Of a DNA stretch of 64,000 nucleotides, positions 8,977 to 15,790 are shown piece after piece. The stretch lies in NCBI GenBank assembly GCA_040752595.1, contig JBFMGX010000006.1:1-64000 (forward strand). Reading direction: 5' to 3'. The notes under the pieces are model-generated. The model was not told the DNA's origin and searched no databases. It saw only the letters and a list, made by a program, of their open reading frames with translations. Each line of letters opens with the position of its first letter. Position 1 is the stretch's first letter. Made by a program: the position numbers and the translations under genes. Source of the stretch: Candidatus Zixiibacteriota bacterium (GTDB lineage: Bacteria; Zixibacteria; MSB-5A5; WJJR01).

Positions 8977-9615
8977 CTACTCTGCCGCTCGGGCGCGATA
9001 TGTCATCGTCGTCAACTCCATGGGAGGGAAGGAACCGAGCGACCGCGCCGCCGCTGCCACCACGGCAAAGGGTGAATCATAGCGGATGCGAATCGACCAC
9101 GCGCTCCAGGAACCGTCGAAGGAAATCACCCACTGGCCATCCTGCCAGCGCATCCTCCCGGTGACTTCCGGATAACGACTTTCGGACCAACGCAATGCGA
9201 AGGTCGAATCGCCGGGTTCGGCAACGACAGTTCCCCGGCCGCGTGAGACGACCACGGTATCGTCATTGTTGACCAAGACGCGGCGAATCGATACGGACCG
9301 GCCGGTGCTGTCGGGTGTCATGGTCAGTGTGTCGGCGTAGTTCACCATGAAATAGCGCCCATTGCCGACCCAACGCGCCGCACCGACCGAGCTGAAGTAA
9401 CGGATCGGGTCGAAACGGAAGAGGCCCATGGAGTCTTGGGTCTGCCCGGCAAGGGGAATCATCGCGAGGAACACGAGGCAGAGGCCGGCGAGTGTTCTTC
9501 GTAGGGTGCGTGCTCCGCACGCACCGACAGGGGGCTCAAAGCCCCCTGTCCATGACGCGTCATGGTGAGTGCGGAGCACCCACCCTATTGCTCTGTGTGT
9601 CCTGCAGAGACTCAT
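8977..9615 (-). CDS. secreted protein of unknown function with an in-frame repeat in its N-terminus
   Basis: The 212-residue frame starts with ATG at 9615, three bases after the stop of yjbQ, which supports this start. Residues about 38-58 (RRTLAGLCLVFLAM...AGQTQ) form a clear signal-peptide core. The 29 or so residues before it are encoded by a palindromic repeat (9502-9587). No start codon lies between the repeat and the hydrophobic core except the ATG inside the core. The mature part (about 150 residues) is beta-rich, with FDGSWSAWSIRIRYDSPF near the end. I do not recognise a family. Confidence 0.6.
   Translation of the reverse strand: MSLCRTHRAIGWVLRTHHDASWTGGFEPPVGACGARTLRRTLAGLCLVFLAMIPLAGQTQDSMGLFRFDPIRYFSSVGAARWVGNGRYFMVNYADTLTMTPDSTGRSVSIRRVLVNNDDTVVVSRGRGTVVAEPGDSTFALRWSESRYPEVTGRMRWQDGQWVISFDGSWSAWSIRIRYDSPFAVVAAAARSLGSFPPMELTTMTYRARAAE
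9502..9587. repeat. MITE-like palindromic repeat inside a gene
   Basis: Terminal inverted repeats TAGGGTGCGTGCTCCGCAC (9502-9520) and its near-exact complement at 9569-9587 (18 of 19 match) enclose an ACAGGGGGCT/AGCCCCCTGT palindrome and CATGACGCGTCATG. The whole element stays open in the reading frame of the secreted protein gene on the minus strand. It resembles the Rickettsia palindromic elements in behaviour, not in sequence. Confidence 0.75.
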
Positions 9616-9618
9616 TCG

Positions 9619-10035
9619 CTACTCACCGATGATCTGTACGCGCACGCTCCGCGAGCGCGGGCGGTTGTCGAATTCGAGAAAGACAATTTGTTGCCAAGTG
9701 CCCAAGACGGGCCTGCCATCGGCAACGGCGGTCGTGAACGACGTGCCGACCAGCGCGGAGCGCAGATGTGCATACCCGTTGCCGTCTCCCCAAGTGGCAT
9801 CGTGCGCATACGCCCGCTGTGAGGGCACCAGTCTTTCCAGGAGTGCCGGCAGGTCCTGCCGAAGACCGGGCTCATTCTCGATGGTCGTGACGGCGGCGGT
9901 CGATCCGATGGCGCAGACGCTGACGATCCCGTCCCGCAGACCGCTGTGGCTGATGGCCTGGCTCACGCGCTCAGTCAGATCGATGATGTCGCCGTCACCG
10001 GTGGTGCGGAAGGAAATCGTCTCCGATCGCACCAT
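9619..10035 (-). CDS. yjbQ: YjbQ/UPF0047 family protein
   Basis: The 138-residue protein starts at ATG 10035, which shares its A with the TGA of the upstream acyl-CoA synthetase gene, so translation is probably coupled. Longer upstream starts would lie inside that gene. It carries the family pattern: SETISF...GDGDIIDLTERV, a central HDATWGDGN-GYAHLRSALVG and a C-terminal LGTWQQIVFLEFDNRPR. UPF0047 members are small soluble proteins; some have thiamine-phosphate-synthase activity, but the usual role is unsettled. Confidence 0.9.
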   Translation of the reverse strand: MVRSETISFRTTGDGDIIDLTERVSQAISHSGLRDGIVSVCAIGSTAAVTTIENEPGLRQDLPALLERLVPSQRAYAHDATWGDGNGYAHLRSALVGTSFTTAVADGRPVLGTWQQIVFLEFDNRPRSRSVRVQIIGE

Positions 10036-11732
10036 CACGTACCGGCCTGAGCTTGTGTCTTGGCGGGTTCGGCAACGCCCTGAGCGGTCACGAGAAGACG
10101 TTTGATCTTGCGCGTCGAGGTCTTTTCGAGGGGTTCCCGGCGCAATTCCCATTCGACGACACGCTTGTACGGTGCCAAACGCTCACAGGCGTTGCGGACG
10201 GCCGCCGCGATCAACTCACGGAGAAGCGCCTCATCGGTGAGCGCCTCGGGCCGTGTCGTCTCAAACCACTCGCGGTCAGGAACGATGACGGCGGCGACGG
10301 CCTCGCCGATCCTGCCCGGTCGGGACCGGCCGTACACAACCGATTCCAAGATCCCGGGCTGGTCGCCCAAGACCGCCTCGAGTTCCTCCGGGTAGATGTT
10401 CTTCCCCGCGCCGGAGATGATGACATTCTTGCTGCGACCGACGATGCGCAGGCGCCCATCGCGGTCGAGAGTCCCCAAGTCGCCGGTCAACAACCAGCCA
10501 TCGCGGATGACGGTCGCCGTTTCGGCGGGCCGCCGCCAGTACCCCTTCATGATCATCGGGCCCTTGACCAGAATCTCTCCGACGCCGTCAGGACGGGGGT
10601 CGCGAATCGTCACTTGCACCATGGGCAGTGGCGGACCGACTGTGTCGTAACGATGCCGTCCCGGGATGTCAACCGCCACGGCCGGTGCCGCTTCTGACAG
10701 GCCATATCCCTGCACGAGAGGCAGCCCAACGGTGTCGAAGAATTCGGCGACGTCGGGAGGAAGTGCCGCCGCACCCGATGTCAGCAGGCGCAGGGAGCCG
10801 ATCCCGGCGCGCTGTCGTACACCACGGAACAACCACCGTCCCGCCCCACGCCATCCCGCCCTCCGGAAGGCCCGGGACAGCGCCATGCATAGAGCGAAGG
10901 TGAGGCGCTGGGACCGCGGCGCCTCGGACACGCGGTGCCTGATGCCCTTGGCGATCTTCTCAAACAGCAGGGGAACGCCGATCATCTCGGTCGCGCCGGT
11001 GGCCTTCAGGTCAGCCAGAATCTCCCCCGACTTCAAGCCGCGCGCGAAGGCCACCTGCGCTCCCTGGGACAGCGGGTAGAGAAATCCCATCGTGCACTCA
11101 AAGGCGTGGTGGATCGGCAGGATCGAAAGGAGCTTGTCGCGGGAGGTGAGGAGCCCGCGTTCGGCCACGGCGGCGATATCCGCGACGATGTTCGCATGCG
11201 ACAGCATTACGCCCTTGGTGGTGCCGCTGGTTCCCGATGTGAACAGGATCGACGCGATGGCCTCAGGATCAATGGTCGGGGCCGGGGGCAGCGCCGCTGT
11301 CGGCTCGACGAACTCGGGCCAGATCTGCGAGAGGCGCACTATCGGCAGACTCGTGCCGCGGCCGGTCAGTATCGGTGTCGCGCCGGCGGTGATCAGAAGC
11401 GAAGGATCGGCTTCCTCAAGGATGGCCCGCGCCTCGCCCGGGGTCAGAAGCGGATCGACAGGTATCGCGGTGGCACCGGACCAGAGCACGCCGAGATAGG
11501 CCACACCCCATGAGAATCGGTCTGGGACCCAGATTCCGACTCGGCGATCCGGACCCGCCCCGTAGGTCCGCAATCGTTGGGACAACTGCACCGCCGCGCC
11601 GACCAGCGCCCCGTAGGACACGGACGTAAGGGCGCCATCACGCCAGCGCCAGAGGGCCGGACGAGCCGGCCAACGCAGGGTGCTTGTGAGGATCAGTTCG
11701 GGAATCGTAGTGGGTGCTGATGCGGTTGTCAC
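10035..11732 (-). CDS. AMP-dependent acyl-CoA synthetase/ligase
   Basis: I chose the GTG at 11732 because a GGGAG ribosome-binding site lies about 8 bases before it; the frame extends 18 codons further but without such a site. The protein of about 565 residues shows the adenylate-forming enzyme motifs: ILFTSGTSGTTKGV (A3), the QGYGLSEAAP loop (A5), TGDLGTLDRDG and IVGRSKNVIISGAGKNIYPEELE (A7/A8), and a C-terminal KTSTRKIKR lysine region (A10). It activates a carboxylic acid, probably a long-chain fatty acid, to an acyl-CoA or acyl-AMP. It is co-transcribed with yjbQ. Confidence 0.85.
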   Translation of the reverse strand: MTTASAPTTIPELILTSTLRWPARPALWRWRDGALTSVSYGALVGAAVQLSQRLRTYGAGPDRRVGIWVPDRFSWGVAYLGVLWSGATAIPVDPLLTPGEARAILEEADPSLLITAGATPILTGRGTSLPIVRLSQIWPEFVEPTAALPPAPTIDPEAIASILFTSGTSGTTKGVMLSHANIVADIAAVAERGLLTSRDKLLSILPIHHAFECTMGFLYPLSQGAQVAFARGLKSGEILADLKATGATEMIGVPLLFEKIAKGIRHRVSEAPRSQRLTFALCMALSRAFRRAGWRGAGRWLFRGVRQRAGIGSLRLLTSGAAALPPDVAEFFDTVGLPLVQGYGLSEAAPAVAVDIPGRHRYDTVGPPLPMVQVTIRDPRPDGVGEILVKGPMIMKGYWRRPAETATVIRDGWLLTGDLGTLDRDGRLRIVGRSKNVIISGAGKNIYPEELEAVLGDQPGILESVVYGRSRPGRIGEAVAAVIVPDREWFETTRPEALTDEALLRELIAAAVRNACERLAPYKRVVEWELRREPLEKTSTRKIKRLLVTAQGVAEPAKTQAQAGT

Positions 11733-11816
11733 AGGACGCTCCCGGGATCGGCATAAGATTATACGCCGGTTTCCCGGGTCCGTCAAAGGATATGCACAAT
11801 GCCGGAGTCGGCACCG

Positions 11817-13097
11817 CTAGATGCGCGGCCGGAGCGTTTCGACGCGCCGCTTGACCTTGTCCTCGATATTCAGGATTTGGGCGCGGTCGTGGTACGACAC
11901 GACGTCGAACCGGGTCAACTGTTTCATTTCGGTCAGCACGGCGGAGATGCTGACGACGGCATCCTCGACCATGCGCATGGAGTCCGCCAACCGCCCGTCG
12001 GGATCGGCGAGGACGCCGCGCGCGATCGCCATCTGCACCAGCTCGGCGTGCCCCATGATGGAGGTCGAGGCGTTGTTGATGTAGTGCGAGAAGGTGGCGC
12101 ACACCGCCTCGAGGATCTCACTGGTCAGTTCGTCGCGCGACGTGCCGGCGGATTCCAGCAGGAGCGCCTCGGTCTCCTGGTGCAACTCGTACAGACGTTG
12201 GTTGGCCCGTGCGAGGATCTCGGTCGGCGAGCCGACCTCGATGTCGAGGTGAGACGCAATGGCGGTGAGATTCTCCGAGACCCAGCGGTCGACCAGGGAC
12301 AGGTCGAGCGGGCGCAGACCGAGAGTGCTGACGATGCGGTGTTTCTCCTCGACCATGGCGCGGGTCAATGTGGCGCGCGGCCAGATCCCCTGGTGGGCGA
12401 CCCGGTCCGACAGCGCCACCAGCAGCGTCAAACGGTCCGCGTTGGGACCGCTGACCTGCAGGGGGTACTCATGGTGACGCGCCACCGCGTCAATCAACGG
12501 CTGCGGGAGCCCCCAATCGCGGAACAATGCCGCCCCGGCCTCCGCATGATCGATTCCAAAGAACTCGCCTTCGGCCTCGCACCATCCCTTGGCTGCATCG
12601 GCGCCGGCGAGGAATTGCCGGTATTCTTCGGGACAGGCGCGCGCCATGACCAACAGGCCGATATCATGGAGCAACCCGGCGACAAAGGCCTCCTCTTGGG
12701 GCTGATAGCCGATTCGTCCTGCCAACAGTTGAGAAATGCCGGCGGTTTCCAGCGAGTACTGCCAGAATTGATTGAAATCGAACGGCGGATTCTCGTTTCG
12801 ATCGGCAAACAGATCGTAGACTGCTGTTGACAATACCAGAGACTTGACGGCGCGAAAGCCGAGCAGAACCACGGCTTGATGCACCGTGTTGACCCGTCCT
12901 TGCTGACCGTACATCACGGAGTTGGCCATACGGAGGAGCCGGGCGGTGATCGGCGCATCGCGCAGAATGATCCGACTGAGGTCATGCGCGGATGTCTGCG
13001 GCGAGTCGGTCACCCGGAGCACTTCAACCAGAGTCTGAGGGAGTGTGTACAACTCCCTGACTCCCAATATCTTGCTTCGCATGGGCTGGGTGGTCAT
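11817..13097 (-). CDS. HDOD-domain signalling protein with C-terminal histidine-kinase-like dimerisation helix
   Basis: Residues about 15-210 form an HDOD domain (LRDAPITARLLRMANS, LLGFRAVKSLVLS, HDIG). Past residue 280 the helical C-terminus contains the H-box-like stretch FSHYINNASTSIMGHAEL around H338, close to the dimerisation helix of sensor kinases, but the protein ends without any ATPase domain. HDOD proteins are regulatory scaffolds, often linked to c-di-GMP, motility or stress. A second HDOD gene lies at 40281-41168. Confidence 0.85.
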   Translation of the reverse strand: MTTQPMRSKILGVRELYTLPQTLVEVLRVTDSPQTSAHDLSRIILRDAPITARLLRMANSVMYGQQGRVNTVHQAVVLLGFRAVKSLVLSTAVYDLFADRNENPPFDFNQFWQYSLETAGISQLLAGRIGYQPQEEAFVAGLLHDIGLLVMARACPEEYRQFLAGADAAKGWCEAEGEFFGIDHAEAGAALFRDWGLPQPLIDAVARHHEYPLQVSGPNADRLTLLVALSDRVAHQGIWPRATLTRAMVEEKHRIVSTLGLRPLDLSLVDRWVSENLTAIASHLDIEVGSPTEILARANQRLYELHQETEALLLESAGTSRDELTSEILEAVCATFSHYINNASTSIMGHAELVQMAIARGVLADPDGRLADSMRMVEDAVVSISAVLTEMKQLTRFDVVSYHDRAQILNIEDKVKRRVETLRPRI

Positions 13098-13165
13098 CGC
13101 CGTACCGACTGGACGCTATGCCTGCCGTTTTCGGCAGCGGCACAGGCAGGCAGCATCTAAGCTCT

Positions 13166-13192
13166 ATATCGGCCGACGAACTGAAATCTCGA
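13166..13192 (-). promoter_or_regulatory. possible sigma-28-type promoter for the HDOD gene
   Basis: On the minus strand GCCGATAT (13173-13166) matches 7 of 8 bases of the flagellar sigma-28 -10 box. Eleven bases upstream TCGAGATT matches 5 of 8 of TAAAGTTT. The HDOD start codon at 13097 is about 70 bases downstream. The -35 match is weak, so this is tentative. Confidence 0.25.
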
Positions 13193-13234
13193 ATCAGATT
13201 CTCGCCACGGGATATCCAAGTATGCCTTGGAGGT

Positions 13235-14515
13235 TCAAGCTTCTCGCGGCGCGGCGACCGCCAGCCGTCTTTTCAAGCGCATCTGCCGCCGAAGCAGCGA
13301 CTCGCGTGCGCCTGCAATTTCCGGTTCGCCCAGGGACTCCCGTATGCGCAAATTCTCCAGAGCCCGGTCGACAATCGCGAGCGCCGCGGCGAAATCGCGA
13401 CGGCGATGTTCCAGGTGTTTGGCCATCTCCTCGGCGGCGTCATGTCGCGCCGGGTGGATCGCCGCCAGCGATTGCCACTGCGAATGCGCGGCCTCATACT
13501 CGTGATCGCGCTTCAGAATTCGGCCGCGCAGCTCATGCAGGCGGGCGCGCTGGTGGCCATCGAGAACGCGGCTCTCCGCCTCGCCGAGTGCGGCCAGGGC
13601 CGGTCCGGACCTGTGGCGACGGAACCATAGCCGCGCCAGAGCCATCAGGTCATCGGGAGCCGCCAACCGGGGACGTGTCGGGTGCGTCTGTGCGTTCAGC
13701 CACAGCGCATACACGAACAACGAGACGACGTCGAAGCGGTTGTGCTCAAAAACCGCATGCAGACGGGGGCTGAATCCAGCGCGCAGATACTCGAAGTAGA
13801 CGCCCGGCACCTCCGATCCGGGCAGATCCTCCGTCCGGGCGTATCGTAACAACTGCTCCTCGACCTGGCTCAAGGCGCAGGATTCCAGGCGATGCGCGAA
13901 CAGCGCCCGCGTCGGCCACAGCAGGTCCAAGTGCGGAAGGCAGACAAACTCGGGAGACAGACGCCAGAAATGGAACCGACCCTCCAACAGCGGCGCATCG
14001 AAGGCGCGGCCGTTGTAGGTGACCAACGCTTTCGCCTCTGCCAGGCGAGCGGCCACACAATCGAGAACAGCCGCTTCATCGGACGGGTCGGCCAGGAAGA
14101 ACTGATCGACCGCGAAGGTCGTACCATCGAATTGTCCCAGCGCGATCAGGAAGGGGATTGTGCCGGCCCCGCCGGAAAGACCAGTCGTCTCACAGTCGAG
14201 GAACACACAATCGCGCAGGTCGACGCGCGCGCCGGGATCGTCAAAGGGAACGCGCACAGAGGCGGACTCGGCGTCGGCTGCGGGGTCAGTCTCGGACAGC
14301 AGCGATTCTGGGATATGTTCCCCCCACGGTTCTTCCGGCGCGTGGTCGACGCGACGGTGCCAGAAGCGTCCGCGGGGCGCACGGACTTCGATCGCACCCA
14401 CGGACTCGGGCCCGATGTGGATCGGCTCCACTGCGGGCGGCCCTGACGCGATATGCGCGGACATCCGTTCGACGCGGGCGCGGATGGTGTTCTGGTCGAG
14501 CGATTGTCGGTCCAT
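13235..14515 (-). CDS. YprB-like DEDD-type 3'-5' exonuclease with TPR region
   Basis: The ATG at 14515 gives about 426 residues. The longer frame to 14692 is only the palindromic repeat at 14565-14708 read through. The exonuclease (RNase_H_2) domain has FLDCETTGLSGG (catalytic D and E), YNGRAFDAPLL and a final HNRFDVVSL motif, the DEDDh pattern. The C-terminal third is helical and TPR-like (LARLWFRRHRSG..ALAALGEAE). B. subtilis YprB has a comparable exonuclease-plus-TPR layout. It is probably a nucleic-acid 3' exonuclease of unknown substrate. Confidence 0.8.
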   Translation of the reverse strand: MDRQSLDQNTIRARVERMSAHIASGPPAVEPIHIGPESVGAIEVRAPRGRFWHRRVDHAPEEPWGEHIPESLLSETDPAADAESASVRVPFDDPGARVDLRDCVFLDCETTGLSGGAGTIPFLIALGQFDGTTFAVDQFFLADPSDEAAVLDCVAARLAEAKALVTYNGRAFDAPLLEGRFHFWRLSPEFVCLPHLDLLWPTRALFAHRLESCALSQVEEQLLRYARTEDLPGSEVPGVYFEYLRAGFSPRLHAVFEHNRFDVVSLFVYALWLNAQTHPTRPRLAAPDDLMALARLWFRRHRSGPALAALGEAESRVLDGHQRARLHELRGRILKRDHEYEAAHSQWQSLAAIHPARHDAAEEMAKHLEHRRRDFAAALAIVDRALENLRIRESLGEPEIAGARESLLRRQMRLKRRLAVAAPREA

Positions 14516-14564
14516 CGGCACTCGAGTGAGAACGCAGCCGGACGTCCGTGGAAGTGTGACGATT

Positions 14565-14708
14565 CCCTCACCCCTTCGACTTCTCTCGGCTTCGCTCGGG
14601 ACAAGTCGCTCAGTGCAGGCCGATCCGCCTGCGGCGCCGTGCCTGCCGGCAGGCAGGGATCGACCTCTCCCCCTCGGCTCTGCTCGGGGCAAGCCGGAGG
14701 GAGAGGTT
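14565..14708. repeat. long copy of the CCTCTCCC palindromic repeat family
   Basis: It starts CCCTCACCCC and ends GGAGGGAGAGGTTA. Inside are TCGGCTTCGCTCGGGAC, a GATCCGCCTGCGGC unit, a TGCCTGCCGGCAGGCA palindrome and GATCGACCTCTCCCCCTCGG. It is longer than the other copies, which suggests internal duplication or nested insertion. It lies in the 5' region of the exonuclease gene and reads as an open frame through it. Confidence 0.8.
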
Positions 14709-15789
14709 ATTTCTCCCTTTTTCTGTCTTGGTTCGCCTCGGCGCGTCGTTCAAGTCGCTCCATCTGTGCGCGGACGAAGGGATCCTTCTCCTTACGTTTG
14801 AGCGCGTCGACCCGTTTTCGCTCCTGCTGGCTCGGGTGGATCGCCAGTCCCTCGATGGCGAATCCGCGCTCGTACGGATCGGGGCTGCCCAGGAAGTGGA
14901 GCAGCGTCTTATGGGCGGCCGCATCGGGACATCCCCCCAACGCCACGACGGCGCAATAGCGCGCCGCGCCGCTCAACACCGAGATCGCATCGATCAACAG
15001 TCCGGATGGGGGTGGCACGAGCCGTGTCAGCGATCTCTGCGCCGAGAGACGGACGCCATAGAATGGGTCCTCCAGTGCTCTGACCAGCGCCGGTGCCGCG
15101 CTGGAATCGCCGATCGATCCGAGGGCCACGGCGGCGCTTTTGCGTACATCGCTGTCGTCGTCGGTCTGGAGTGTCACGATAAGACTGTCGACGGCGCGTT
15201 TGTCCTTCGTCTTGCCGAGCGCCGTGGCCACCTCGGAGCGGACACGATGCTCGCGATGGCCCAAGTGCGCAATGAGCGGTTCAACCGCGGCGGTATCTCC
15301 AATCAACCCCAGGGCATTGGCGGTGTTGGCCGGCATGTCTTCACCGCTCGAATCCAGGCACGGGACCAGATACGGTGTCGCTACGGGGCCGATCTTCTGG
15401 AAGATCTCGCTGAGTGCGCGTCGCTCCCGGGCATCGCTCGTGCGCAGTTTGAAGGCCAGCCAGCGTGCCGCCACAGGCCCCATTGCAGCCAGCGAATCCT
15501 TGGCCGGCTGGACTCCGGCGGCGAAGCGTATATCGCCCGCCGTCGCCCACATGAAGAGACGATCGACCCGGGCCGAGTCAGTCTGGGCGTGAGCGGTCAA
15601 GTCGAAGGCAAGGAGCACAAGAAGTCCGCACAGGCCAAGGTGAGCAGAGGCGACTCGGAGTAGTCTGCAAGAGCCCCCCTCACCCGATCCGCCTACGGCG
15701 GATCGACCTCTCCCCCTCGGCTCTGCTCGGGGCAAGCCGGAGGGAGAGGTTACGTCCGACACTCCACATGTTCCCACGTCAAGTGACAT
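14707..15789 (-). CDS. exported HEAT-repeat protein with in-frame repeat in the signal region
   Basis: ATG 15789 lies one base after the stop of the upstream gene, so this start is favoured. The first 13 codons are followed by about 25 codons from a palindromic repeat (15676-15751), then a hydrophobic signal segment (LGLCGLLVLLAFDLTAHAQ). The mature part carries six or so HEAT/PBS-lyase-type repeats of about 31 residues, such as TANALGLIGDTAAVEPLIAHL, VATALGKTKDKRAVDSLIVTL and AVALGSIGDSSAAPALVRAL, then a charged C-terminus. Such arrays bind proteins; the partner is probably the co-transcribed 661-residue protein or another periplasmic factor (inference). Confidence 0.75.
   Translation of the reverse strand: MSLDVGTCGVSDVTSPSGLPRAEPRGRGRSAVGGSGEGGSCRLLRVASAHLGLCGLLVLLAFDLTAHAQTDSARVDRLFMWATAGDIRFAAGVQPAKDSLAAMGPVAARWLAFKLRTSDARERRALSEIFQKIGPVATPYLVPCLDSSGEDMPANTANALGLIGDTAAVEPLIAHLGHREHRVRSEVATALGKTKDKRAVDSLIVTLQTDDDSDVRKSAAVALGSIGDSSAAPALVRALEDPFYGVRLSAQRSLTRLVPPPSGLLIDAISVLSGAARYCAVVALGGCPDAAAHKTLLHFLGSPDPYERGFAIEGLAIHPSQQERKRVDALKRKEKDPFVRAQMERLERRAEANQDRKREK
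15676..15751. repeat. CCTCTCCC-family repeat inside the HEAT gene
   Basis: CCCTCACCC, GATCCGCCTACGGCGGATC palindrome, GACCTCTCCCCCTCGG, CTCGGGGCAAGCC and GGAGGGAGAGGTTA are arranged as at 35432-35507. The repeat is read without a stop in the HEAT gene frame. Confidence 0.85.
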
Positions 15790-15790
15790 T

